A stretch of DNA of 64,000 nt from Candidatus Heritagella gallinarum (lineage in GTDB: Bacteria; Bacillota; Clostridia; Oscillospirales; Acutalibacteraceae). How positions within the stretch are numbered: position 1 is the first letter of the stretch; every line of letters starts with the position of its first letter. Shown one piece after another: positions 49,382 through 56,789 of this stretch. The notes beneath the pieces are model-generated. The model was not told the origin of the DNA. It did not search any database and saw only the letters and a program-made list of their open reading frames with translations. Location of the stretch: positions 1 through 64,000 of the forward strand of contig CAJFNK010000065.1 in the NCBI GenBank assembly GCA_904394685.1. Reading direction: 5' to 3'. A program made the translations under genes and the position numbers.

Positions 49382-49431
49382 CCAGAGGGGATTATTCCCT
49401 CTGGCGGGGGGTGTGGGGGCGAGGAGCCCCC
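49382..49431. repeat. pair of intergenic hairpins
   Basis: CCAGAGGG (from about 49382) pairs with CCCTCTGG, and GGGGGC pairs with GCCCCC (to about 49431). They open the hydE-hydF intergenic region, which has no gene on either strand. Confidence 0.7.
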
Positions 49432-49592
49432 ATAAAAGGCAAGCAAAGCGAAGCCGAAAAAGCAATCTTAATGAAAAGCCAAACCAGCAAGAATTGCCTG
49501 GCAAGTATTGCCGGCAATGCGAGCAGATAGAGGAAGCCGCCAAAGGAACCGGGGCGGAGCGGAAGGAAGATTCCAATATATTTGACACGATT

Positions 49593-49693
49593 TGTAGGGG
49601 CGCATATCATGCGCCCGTTTGCGTCCCATTCGATACCGGGGGCAATTTGGGGATTGGTTTCCTGTTTTCGGGCGGTTGATAACCGCCCCTACA
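49593..49693. repeat. REP/MITE-like element with terminal inverted repeats
   Basis: TGTAGGGGCG at the left end and CGCCCCTACA (49684-49693) at the right end are inverted repeats about 100 bp apart. Each end carries its own perfect hairpin: GGGCGCAT/ATGCGCCC (49598-49616) and GGGCGGTT/AACCGCCC (49670-49688). A related half element, GTAGGGGCGCACG with AATACC/GGTATT, follows from about 49731. Confidence 0.75.
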
Positions 49694-49810
49694 TAGTTGT
49701 TTCCCATTTTCTAGCGCTGCTCGTAGGGGCGCACGAATACCTGCGGTATTCCCTGTGTGCGCTCGATATAGCCGCATCAGGAACGTAGCAGAAAAACTTT
49801 TTTTCTTGCA

Positions 49811-49886
49811 GAAAAGTGAAGAAAGCTAACGCTTTCTTCCTAAAGTTGACGTAAGCGTCAACTTCTAAAATTAAAATTCACTTTTC
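49811..49886. repeat. three-stem cloverleaf element
   Basis: The outer stem GAAAAGTGAA (49811-49820) pairs perfectly with TTCACTTTTC (49877-49886). Inside, GAAAGC/GCTTTC (49821-49836) and AAGTTGACG/CGTCAACTT (49843-49864) form two perfect hairpins with 4-nt loops. Confidence 0.75.
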
Positions 49887-49934
49887 AAAAATGCGCCCTG
49901 CGGCATGGGGATTTCGCCCATTGAGATGGGCGAC

Positions 49935-50075
49935 GCAAAGGGGGTGCCGTGTGCCAGTGGCACACAATAGGGCACCGACCGAGCCGGCAGGCGAGACCCT
50001 GCCCCCTGTACCCCCACGATTTTTTGAAAAAAATCGAGTAAAACTTTTAAGTTGCGGGGCAGCTACTGCTAGCCT
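49935..50075. repeat. dispersed hairpin repeat, copy 1
   Basis: Holds TGTGCCAGTGGCACACA (49950-49966) flanked by GGTGCC and GGCACC, then a CGATTTTTT/AAAAAATCG hairpin and TTTTAAGTTGCGGGG. The same palindrome, flanking GC box and TTTTAAGTTGCGGGG recur at 59685-59785. Confidence 0.75.
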
Positions 50076-50101
50076 TTTGGTTTTGTCCACGCAAACAGGT
50101 G

Positions 50102-51142
50102 TTACAGACGGTCGCCACGGTCTACGACTACTTCATAACCAATTGCCGCCATGCTTTCCCGCAAATGCCGGACACTCTCGGCGGCTTCATCTCCCGAATG
50201 GAGCTTATTGTCATACAAAAGATATTTTTCCCGCACGTCACTGGGCGATAAATTCGGCATCACCACATTGGCGCCCGACAACATCCCCCGTTCCCTTCCG
50301 TCTGTCAGCAGCGTTCCCAACGCTGTGGTGGCAGGAAGCAACACTCTGGGCAGCATAAGCCGTACCAGCGAGAGCAGATAACATGTCAATGCCCCGCTTC
50401 CCGGCGCTTCTTTGGCAAAAGGTGTGTCATGATGCGGCAGAAACGGCCCAATCCCCACCATGTCCGGCTGCAATTTTTGCAAAAACAGCATGTCTTTGGC
50501 AAGTGTGGCGGGCGTTTGCCCCGGCGAGCCTACCATAAACCCGGCGCCGGTCTGGAATCCCAGCTGCTTTAGTGTCTGCAAACACGCCAAGCGGTGCGAA
50601 AGCGAAAGCTCCTCCGGGTGCAGGCGGCGGTAATGGCAATCGTCTGCTGTTTCGTGGCGCAGCAGATAGCGGTCGGCTCCCGCTTCCCGATAAGCACGAT
50701 AGCTGCTCTCCTCTTTTTCGCCAATTGACAGTGTGACTGCACATTCTGGATAGCGCCGCTTGATTTCCCGCACCAGAGCGCAGATTTTTTCATCGGTGAA
50801 CCAGGGGTCTTCTCCGCCCTGCAACACAAAGGTGCGGAATCCCAGCTCCCAGCCAACCTCACAGCAGGAGAGAATCTGTTCTTCCGTCAGGCGGTAGCGC
50901 TGGGCGTTCCGGTTGCTCCGGCGCAGCCCGCAATAATAACAGTCATTGCGGCAATAGCTGGTAAACTCAATCAGCCCACGGATAAACACCCGGTTCCCAT
51001 AAATTTCATGGCGCACAGCACACGCCATCTCTGCCGCACGGGCGGCCAGCTCCGGGGAGTTGGCGGCAATCAGCGCTTCCCACTGGGATGCGTCAAGCGT
51101 GTGTTCTGCCGAAAGCTGTTCCAGCAGGGAAAAAGCATTCAT
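50102..51142 (-). CDS. hydE: [FeFe]-hydrogenase maturation radical SAM enzyme HydE
   Basis: 346 residues. The radical SAM cluster motif is Cys64-Cys68-Cys71 in SYCRNDCYYCGLR, followed by FRTFVLQGGEDPWF and GFMVGSPGQTPATLAKD, all typical of HydE/BioB-like barrels. HydE acts on a cysteine-bound iron complex during assembly of the 2Fe subcluster. Its start overlaps the stop of the TM1266-type gene (ATGA), so the two are coupled. The structured leader at 51481-51606 probably controls both. Confidence 0.96.
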   Translation of the reverse strand: MNAFSLLEQLSAEHTLDASQWEALIAANSPELAARAAEMACAVRHEIYGNRVFIRGLIEFTSYCRNDCYYCGLRRSNRNAQRYRLTEEQILSCCEVGWELGFRTFVLQGGEDPWFTDEKICALVREIKRRYPECAVTLSIGEKEESSYRAYREAGADRYLLRHETADDCHYRRLHPEELSLSHRLACLQTLKQLGFQTGAGFMVGSPGQTPATLAKDMLFLQKLQPDMVGIGPFLPHHDTPFAKEAPGSGALTCYLLSLVRLMLPRVLLPATTALGTLLTDGRERGMLSGANVVMPNLSPSDVREKYLLYDNKLHSGDEAAESVRHLRESMAAIGYEVVVDRGDRL

Positions 51143-51441
51143 TGGGCACCTCCCGATACTTTGGAATAAATCGTCTTGCTGCTCACGCCCGGAAGCATGC
51201 CCAGCTTGCCGGAAAGGGCGCTGATTTCACTTTGCGGGGCGTCCAGCACCACGCTGATGATGGAAATCCCCCGCTTATGGTAGGGAACGCCCATACGCCC
51301 CACAATCCGGCCAGCATACTGGTGAAGCAGCTCGTTGATTTTTTCAGCGGAATCCATATTTTCTACCACAATTCCGATGAGTGCAACCCGGTTCTCAATC
51401 GGATTGCAAATCGGGGTTCCGGTTTCAGTCTGAATTTCCAT
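51139..51441 (-). CDS. TM1266-type iron-only hydrogenase system regulator
   Basis: 100 residues. The sequence NRVALIGIVVENMDSAEKINELLHQYAGRIVGRMGVPYH followed by GISIISVVLDAPQSEISALSGKLGMLPGVSSKTIYSK matches the TM1266 family, an ACT-like fold found next to hyd maturation genes. The start is ATG 51441 with AAAGGA about 9 nt upstream. It is the first coding gene of the transcript that begins at the promoter 51613-51641, and overlaps hydE by 4 nt. Its regulatory role is assumed from the family. Confidence 0.9.
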   Translation of the reverse strand: MEIQTETGTPICNPIENRVALIGIVVENMDSAEKINELLHQYAGRIVGRMGVPYHKRGISIISVVLDAPQSEISALSGKLGMLPGVSSKTIYSKVSGGAQ

Positions 51442-51480
51442 AGAGCACAGTCCTTTCCTTTTATCAATCAAATTTGCCGG

Positions 51481-51606
51481 CAAACAAAAACGCCCCCGGC
51501 CTATCCGGGGGCGCAGAAACACACAGACCAGGCCGCACGCCCGTCTGTCTGCAAAAAGCAGGGTTTTCTGCCTTCCCCCGCAGGCGAACCTTTGGGTTCA
51601 GAACAT
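51481..51606 (-). ncRNA. structured leader or small RNA with strong terminator ahead of the hyd maturation genes
   Basis: Between the promoter (51613-51641) and the TM1266-type gene the minus strand folds into successive hairpins: GAACC/GGTTC and GCCT/AGGC enclosed by TTCT/AGAA, then CTGC/GCAG, then ACAGAC/GTCTGT, and a terminator CGCCCCCGG/CCGGGGGCG (51491-51513) followed by TTTTTGTTTG. No other promoter is seen before the gene, so expression of hydE would need readthrough or antitermination, or this RNA is independent. It was not recognised as a known riboswitch. Confidence 0.6.
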
Positions 51607-51612
51607 GCCCTT

Positions 51613-51641
51613 ATCATAGCATACCAGCCGGGGCATTGCAA
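51613..51641 (-). promoter_or_regulatory. promoter of the hyd leader
   Basis: On the minus strand TTGCAA (51636-51641), 17-nt spacer, TATGAT (51613-51618). Confidence 0.75.
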
Positions 51642-51680
51642 TTCCTTTTGAATGGTTGAATGAGTGTTTGAGAGGCGGCT

Positions 51681-51965
51681 TTATTTGGATTTTTTCAGTT
51701 CGATTTCTGCCAGCTTGTTTTCCAGCTCCTCTAATTTTGATTCCAAATCAATCATGCGGCGGCTGACGCCATAGCTTTCGCTTTCCATTTCGTTTTCCAG
51801 AATTTTTAAAAACGCCCGAAAAGCGATAATGATTATAGGGAGCAAAATGACTGCCATCAAACAACCGATGCTAATATCGACAATCATCCCGATAAAGAAA
51901 AAAATCCCGGCAATAACGGAGAGAATAGTAAAAATTACCTTTAGATTTTTAAATGAAGATGGCAT
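51681..51965 (-). CDS. small membrane protein with C-terminal coiled coil
   Basis: 94 residues. Two adjacent membrane helices (about 9-27 and 34-52) are followed by a charged helix with heptad-like spacing (RRMIDLESKLEELENKLAEIELKKSK). It is not recognised. ATG 51965 has AAGGAG 9 nt upstream; the GTG at 51974 would overlap the SD. No signal peptide cleavage site; probably a membrane anchor with a cytoplasmic coiled coil. It lies between the hyd promoter and a divergent Nudix gene. Confidence 0.75.
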   Translation of the reverse strand: MPSSFKNLKVIFTILSVIAGIFFFIGMIVDISIGCLMAVILLPIIIIAFRAFLKILENEMESESYGVSRRMIDLESKLEELENKLAEIELKKSK

Positions 51966-52121
51966 GTAAATCACTCCTTTTTCAAATCACAACTTCAAAG
52001 CACAGGTCAATTTCCCTGAGAACCCTTATATTTATCATAACAAGAGCTGCTGCTAAAATCAATAGTATATATTTTTTATATAAAATATTTTTGTTTAATT
52101 TCATCACATATAGAAGGATAA

Positions 52122-52151
52122 TTGACAAACCCGGCAGGGACGGTTTATCAT
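52122..52151 (+). promoter_or_regulatory. promoter of the Nudix gene
   Basis: TTGACA (52122-52127), 18-nt spacer, TATCAT (52146-52151). Confidence 0.65.
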
Positions 52152-52189
52152 AAAGATGATAATTTACTGGATTAAAGGAGGATTGTCTG

Positions 52190-52783
52190 ATGGAGCTTCG
52201 AGATAAAAACGGCCTCACAGAGGCGGAGTTTTTGGCAAATTACCGTCCGGGGGATTACCCACGGCCTTCGGTAGCTGCCGATATCGTCATTTTTACCCGG
52301 AAAGAGGATACCGTCCGGGTGCTGCTGGTTCGCCGGGGCGGCCACCCCTGCCTGGGACAGTGGGCGCTGCCGGGCGGGTTTGTGGAGCCGGGAGAAACCG
52401 TGGGACATGCCGCCGCACGGGAGCTGGAGGAGGAAACCGGGATTTCCGGGGTGATTCCCCGCCAGCTGTTCACCTTCAGCCAGCCGGGGCGTGACCCCCG
52501 CACCTGGACGATGAGCGTGGTGCATATGGCGGTGGTAAAAGAGGAAGAAATCACGGTGCAGGCCGGCGACGACGCAGCAGATGCCGCCTGGTTTACGGTG
52601 GTAAAAACCGAGCTGAAGCCGGGCGTGTGCGAGCTTTGCCTTGATAATGGAGAAGATGTCCTCACCGCATGGGTAAAGCAGCGCCCCAACGGGGGCGACG
52701 GCCCCTATGTGATTCTGGAAAACCACGGGCTGGCCTTTGACCATGCCAAAATCCTGGCGCTGGCGCTGGAACAGCTGGCATAA
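52190..52783 (+). CDS. Nudix hydrolase
   Basis: 197 residues. The Nudix box GGFVEPGETVGHAAARELEEETGI fits GX5EX7REUXEEXGU. The N-terminal segment PSVAADIVIFTRKEDTVRVLLVRRGGHPCLGQWALPG is typical of ADP-ribose/NAD-type Nudix enzymes. It has no C-terminal winged helix, so it is not an NrtR regulator. The AAAGGAGG SD lies 10 nt before the ATG. Likely hydrolyses a nucleotide sugar or dinucleotide; substrate unknown. Confidence 0.9.
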   Translation: MELRDKNGLTEAEFLANYRPGDYPRPSVAADIVIFTRKEDTVRVLLVRRGGHPCLGQWALPGGFVEPGETVGHAAARELEEETGISGVIPRQLFTFSQPGRDPRTWTMSVVHMAVVKEEEITVQAGDDAADAAWFTVVKTELKPGVCELCLDNGEDVLTAWVKQRPNGGDGPYVILENHGLAFDHAKILALALEQLA

Positions 52784-52858
52784 GCCAAAAAACCGGTGCT
52801 TTTCCCAAAGAGAAGAAAAAGTGGGGACAAATTTGCATATATTGGCATAATCCGTTCC

Positions 52859-52888
52859 TTGCGGGAAAACACCCAATCACACTATAAT
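52859..52888 (+). promoter_or_regulatory. promoter ahead of the beta-helix gene
   Basis: TTGCGG (52859-52864), 18-nt spacer, TATAAT (52883-52888). The leader then contains AAGTCGA/TCGACTT and a terminator-like hairpin (52976-53005). Confidence 0.6.
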
Positions 52889-52975
52889 AAACACAGGTAC
52901 TTTAGGGGCTATCAGAAAAGTCGAAATTATCGACTTTCCCTACAATCAATGGCAGCTACTGCGTTAAAAATACTC

Positions 52976-53005
52976 GGAATCCATCAAGGATTCCTGCGTT
53001 TTTTT
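52976..53005 (+). terminator. terminator-like hairpin in the leader of the beta-helix gene
   Basis: GGAATCC (52976-52982) and GGATTCC (52988-52994) form a stem followed by TGCGTTTTTTT. It lies between promoter and gene, so it is either an attenuator or the end of a short RNA. The segment has the look of a dispersed intergenic repeat but no second copy is in the window. Confidence 0.55.
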
Positions 53006-53085
53006 CCTTGTATCTGCCGATTGCTTGTGGAAAATTCTTCAATTTCTTTGTTTTCAGATACGCCCTTGTGCCGAAAGGAGCAGTT

Positions 53086-53757
53086 ATGAATACTTCCCTG
53101 ATGATCCGCAACCTGTTTGACCTTAGCCATACCGCTGCCGCCCCCCTTCTGGAAAAATACACCTACCCCTGGGAGGCGCTGCCGGAAATCGGCTCCTTCA
53201 TCACCCGTTTGGGCGCTTCTTTGCCCGAAAACGAGTATGAGCAGCGCTGGGCAAACGTGTGGATTCACAAAAGCGCCCGAATCTACCCCAACAACTATAT
53301 CGGCGGCCCGTGCATCATCGGCCCCAACACCGAGGTGCGCCCCGGCGCCTTTATCCGTGGCAATGCGCTGGTAGGGGCAGACTGTGTGGTGGGAAATTCC
53401 ACCGAGCTGAAAAACGTCATCCTGTTCGACCATGTGCAGGTACCCCACTATAACTATGTGGGCGATTCGATTCTGGGATATTGCTCCCACATGGGCGCAG
53501 GCGCTGTGACCTCCAACGTCAAGCAGGATAAAACACTGGTAACGGTGTATGACGGAAACGAGAAAGTAGTGACCGGGCTGAAAAAGTTTGGCGCTATGCT
53601 GGGCGACCATGTGGAGGTTGGCTGCAATTCGGTATTGAACCCCGGAACCGTGGTAGGCAGAGGAAGCCATGTGTATCCCCTCTCCATGGTGCGTGGACTG
53701 GTACCGGCAGGACATATCTATAAAAAAGCCGGAGAACTGGCAGAAATTCAATATTAA
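53086..53757 (+). CDS. left-handed beta-helix (hexapeptide) transferase-like protein
   Basis: 223 residues. Repeated hexapeptide-like turns (IHKSARIYPNNYIGGPCIIGPNTEVRPGAFIRGNALVGADCVVGNSTELKNVILFDHVQVPHYNYVGDSILGYCSHMGAGAVTSNVK, about 75-160) form a left-handed beta helix similar to the C-terminal half of GlmU. It lacks the pyrophosphorylase domain, so it is probably an acetyl- or acyltransferase for a sugar nucleotide. ATG 53086 has AAAGGAG 6 nt upstream. It precedes galT by 59 nt, which supports a nucleotide-sugar link. Confidence 0.8.
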   Translation: MNTSLMIRNLFDLSHTAAAPLLEKYTYPWEALPEIGSFITRLGASLPENEYEQRWANVWIHKSARIYPNNYIGGPCIIGPNTEVRPGAFIRGNALVGADCVVGNSTELKNVILFDHVQVPHYNYVGDSILGYCSHMGAGAVTSNVKQDKTLVTVYDGNEKVVTGLKKFGAMLGDHVEVGCNSVLNPGTVVGRGSHVYPLSMVRGLVPAGHIYKKAGELAEIQY

Positions 53758-53816
53758 TTCTGTTTGCGGGCAGTCTTGCTTTCGGGGCGTCCCCAAACAG
53801 GGAGGGAGAGCAAACC

Positions 53817-55334
53817 ATGACAGAAATCAGCAGAGAAATCGCACGCCTTCTGCAATTTGGCCGCCAGCACGGGCTGCTGGAAAGCGCCGACTGCCCCTAT
53901 GCCGCCAACCGGATGCTGGTGGTGTTGGGGCTGGATAGCTGGGATGATACCCAGGAGCCGCCGGAGGAGGCGCTCGACAGCCCCGCCCCCATTCTCAACT
54001 CTATTTTGGACTGGGCCTATGAAACCGGGCGGCTGGAGGGCAACACCGCTCCCTATCGGGATGTTTTGGACACCGAGCTGATGAACTGCATGATGCCCCG
54101 TCCCTCTGAGGTCATCCACCGGTTTTATGACCTCTATCGGGAAGACCCCCGTTCCGCTACGGAGTATTACTATCAGCTGAGCCGCAGCTCCAACTATATC
54201 CGCACCGACCGGGTAGCCAAGGATGAGATGTGGACGGCTCCTACCAAGTATGGCGAGATGGTGATTACCATCAATCTCTCCAAGCCGGAAAAAGACCCCA
54301 AAGCGATTGCCGCCGCCCGGAATATGCCCCAAAACGGCTATCCCAAATGCGCCCTTTGCCGGGAAAACGAGGGCTTTAGGGGGAACCTTTCGCAGGCTCC
54401 CCGTGGCAACCACCGGTTGATCCCCATCCAGCTTTGCGGGGAAAACTGGTTTTTGCAATATTCCCCCTATGTGTATTATAACGAGCATTGCATCGTGCTG
54501 AATCAGGCGCACACCCCCATGAAGGTGAGCCGGGAGTCCATGGCGCATCTGCTGGACTTTGTGCGGCAATTCCCCCATTATTTTGTGGGTTCCAATGCCG
54601 ACCTGCCGATTGTCGGCGGTTCCATTCTCAGCCACGACCATTTTCAGGGCGGCTGCTATGAGTTCCCCATGGCCAAAGCGCCCATGCGGGAGATGCTGGC
54701 GTTTGAAGGCTTTGACGATATCGAGGCGGGAATCGTAGACTGGCCCATGTCGGTCATCCGTATTTCCGGGGAAAACAGCGAGCGCCTGCTGGATTTGGCA
54801 GAGGTCATCCTGCATCAGTGGCGTGGCTATACCGATGAAGCCGCCGGGATTTTTGCCCACACAGACGCCCTGCACAATACCATTACCCCCATTTGCCGCA
54901 CCCGAAACGGCCGTTTGGAGATGGATTTGGTGCTTCGCAACAACCTGACAACGCCGGAGCATCCGCTGGGAGTATATCACCCCCACGCACAGTATCACCA
55001 TATCAAAAAAGAGAATATCGGCCTGATTGAGGTGATGGGGCTGGCCATCCTGCCTGCACGGCTCAAAAAAGAGCTGGCGCTGGTGGAAGAAGCCCTGAAA
55101 AACCCGCAGCGTGAGGCGGAGCTTTTTGCCGACGACGCCATGAAATCCCACTGGGAATGGTATGAGCAGCTCAAAGCCAAATCCCCCGCCAAAGACGACG
55201 TACACACCCTGATTCAGCAGGAAGTGGGCGTAATCTTCTCAGAGATTCTGGGCAACGCCGGGGTGTATAAGGATACCGAAGAAGGGCAGGAGGCGTTCCG
55301 TCGCTTCTGCCGGCAGGTAAACCGCTGCCTGTAA
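53817..55334 (+). CDS. galT: UDP-glucose-hexose-1-phosphate uridylyltransferase, GalT class 2
   Basis: 505 residues, the long clostridial/bacillus GalT form. The segment YPKCALCRENEGFRGN (about 178-193) begins the family core; GSILSHDHFQGG (about 278-289) carries the catalytic histidine triad HDH. It exchanges UMP between UDP-glucose and galactose-1-phosphate (Leloir pathway). The SD GGGAGGGAG lies about 8 nt before the ATG. galK and galE are not in the window. Confidence 0.95.
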   Translation: MTEISREIARLLQFGRQHGLLESADCPYAANRMLVVLGLDSWDDTQEPPEEALDSPAPILNSILDWAYETGRLEGNTAPYRDVLDTELMNCMMPRPSEVIHRFYDLYREDPRSATEYYYQLSRSSNYIRTDRVAKDEMWTAPTKYGEMVITINLSKPEKDPKAIAAARNMPQNGYPKCALCRENEGFRGNLSQAPRGNHRLIPIQLCGENWFLQYSPYVYYNEHCIVLNQAHTPMKVSRESMAHLLDFVRQFPHYFVGSNADLPIVGGSILSHDHFQGGCYEFPMAKAPMREMLAFEGFDDIEAGIVDWPMSVIRISGENSERLLDLAEVILHQWRGYTDEAAGIFAHTDALHNTITPICRTRNGRLEMDLVLRNNLTTPEHPLGVYHPHAQYHHIKKENIGLIEVMGLAILPARLKKELALVEEALKNPQREAELFADDAMKSHWEWYEQLKAKSPAKDDVHTLIQQEVGVIFSEILGNAGVYKDTEEGQEAFRRFCRQVNRCL

Positions 55335-55344
55335 TCAAAAAAAG

Positions 55345-55378
55345 AACCGCTCCCAGTTGGGGGCGGTTTTCTCGTTTT
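55345..55378 (+). terminator. terminator of galT
   Basis: AACCGCTCCC pairs with GGGGGCGGTT around AGTT, followed by TTCTCGTTTT. Confidence 0.8.
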
Positions 55379-55388
55379 GACAGAATGA

Positions 55389-55417
55389 TTGCCAACCTTT
55401 CTCAAACGTGAGATAAT
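55389..55417 (+). promoter_or_regulatory. promoter of the flavin reductase-like gene
   Basis: TTGCCA (55389-55394), 17-nt spacer, GATAAT (55412-55417). Confidence 0.6.
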
Positions 55418-55452
55418 AAAGCCGGTTATTATTTTTGGAAAGAGGGATGAAG

Positions 55453-56076
55453 ATGAAAGTCTTATTGCTCAATGGAAGCCCCCATCAAAACGGCTGTACC
55501 CATACGGCGCTGAGCGAGGTGGCGGGCGAACTCAACCGGCTGGGAATCGAAACACAGGAGCTTTGGATTGGCAATCAGCCGGTTCGCAGCTGTATCGGCT
55601 GCGGCGGCTGTTTTCAGACAAAGCGCTGTGTGTTTACAGACGACCGGGTGAATGAATGTGTGGAGGCGCTGGAGCAGGCCGACGGCTTTGTGGTAGGGGC
55701 GCCTGTCCACTATGCCGGGCCTGCCGGAGCCTGCAACGCCTTTTTGGATCGGGTGTTCTATGGCAAAAACAGCCGTTTTGCCTATAAACCGGCTGCGGCG
55801 GTGGTGAGCTGCCGCCGGGGCGGCGCAAGCGCTTCTTTTGACCGCCTGAACAAATACTTTACCATTTCTTCCATGCCGGTGGTGCCTTCTCAATACTGGA
55901 ACTCTGTACACGGGAACACCCCCGATGAAGTGCGGCAGGACTTGGAGGGGCTTCAGGTGATGCGGACGCTGGCCCGCAACATGGCGTGGCTGTTGCGCTC
56001 GATTGAAGCCGGAAAGGCGGCGGGCGTGCCGCTGCCCGAAAAAGAAAAGCGGGTCAATACCAATTATATCCGCTGA
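55453..56076 (+). CDS. flavodoxin-family NAD(P)H-dependent oxidoreductase
   Basis: 207 residues. The N-terminus [18 protein letters not shown] (about 3-20) is the FMN-binding loop of NADPH-dependent FMN reductases; [13 protein letters not shown] is the cysteine-rich segment common to this clostridial subfamily, and [24 protein letters not shown] is conserved after it. Probably an FMN-dependent quinone, nitro or iron reductase. ATG 55453 has GAGGG 7 nt upstream; ATG 55447 is an alternative. The 3' end overlaps the convergent ogt gene by 13 bp. Confidence 0.87.
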   Translation: MKVLLLNGSPHQNGCTHTALSEVAGELNRLGIETQELWIGNQPVRSCIGCGGCFQTKRCVFTDDRVNECVEALEQADGFVVGAPVHYAGPAGACNAFLDRVFYGKNSRFAYKPAAAVVSCRRGGASASFDRLNKYFTISSMPVVPSQYWNSVHGNTPDEVRQDLEGLQVMRTLARNMAWLLRSIEAGKAAGVPLPEKEKRVNTNYIR

Positions 56077-56534
56077 GCCGGTTGGCCGGATTCCAGCGCC
56101 AGCAAAAACCGCTTGGTTTCCAGCCCGCCAGCATAGCCGGTGAGCGAGCCGTTGGCGCCAATCACCCGGTGGCAGGGGATGAAAATGGGCAGAGGGTTGC
56201 GGTGGTTGGCCGCCCCTACTGCCCGGCTGGCGCCTTTTCGGCCGATAGCCTCAGCGATTTCGCCGTAGGTGCGGGTTTCGCCATAGGGGATTTCTGCCAG
56301 TGCCTGCCACACCTGCTGCTGAAAGGGCGTGCCTTGGGGCGCCAGCGGGAGCTGGAAGGAGCGGCGCTGTCCGGCAAAATATTCCCGAAGCTGGCGGCAG
56401 GCTTCCAGCAGCAGCGGGGTGGGTTCCGGGGCTCCCTGCATCGAAACTCCCGGAAAATCCAGCCGGATAATGGAATCATCCTGTTGGGTAAGGGTGAGAA
56501 TCCCGATGGGGGAAGGACAGAAAAAATAAGGCAT
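56064..56534 (-). CDS. ogt: methylated-DNA-protein-cysteine S-methyltransferase
   Basis: 156 residues. The acceptor Cys121 lies in the signature [19 protein letters not shown]; the Arg-finger region [25 protein letters not shown] is intact. It removes O6-methylguanine lesions in a suicide reaction. ATG 56534 has GGAGG 7 nt upstream; the longer frame adds a non-family N-terminus. Its end overlaps the convergent flavin reductase gene. Confidence 0.94.
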   Translation of the reverse strand: MPYFFCPSPIGILTLTQQDDSIIRLDFPGVSMQGAPEPTPLLLEACRQLREYFAGQRRSFQLPLAPQGTPFQQQVWQALAEIPYGETRTYGEIAEAIGRKGASRAVGAANHRNPLPIFIPCHRVIGANGSLTGYAGGLETKRFLLALESGQPAQRI

Positions 56535-56690
56535 AGAAAACCTCCTGTTATTCTTTAGAGTTGGCGGCTTTTGGAAACCGTGATGCCGCAGCCAAAGTAT
56601 AACAGTTTTTTTCTTGTTTTGCAAAAGTCTAGATTTCCAATTTAGTAAAACAACACAACTTTATTTCTAAAAAAACGGCATAATATCCTC

Positions 56691-56719
56691 TTGCGATTTT
56701 GGAGAGATATGGGTATTCT
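56691..56719 (+). promoter_or_regulatory. promoter of the GH172 gene
   Basis: TTGCGA (56691-56696), 17-nt spacer, TATTCT (56714-56719). Confidence 0.5.
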
Positions 56720-56789
56720 GTAACTGTTGGCAACGTTATCTGACGGAATACAGCCGTTAAAACTTGCGTTGCAGAAGGAGTTGTATTGG

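Noticed and set aside
51481-51641. Hyd leader considered as 6S, SRP or a known riboswitch
   Set aside because: It has several short hairpins rather than one long bulged rod (6S), lacks the GGAAGCA-type SRP loop, and no known riboswitch core sequence was seen.
53754-55205. 483-codon minus-strand frame opposite galT
   Set aside because: Antisense to a complete GalT with the HDH active site.
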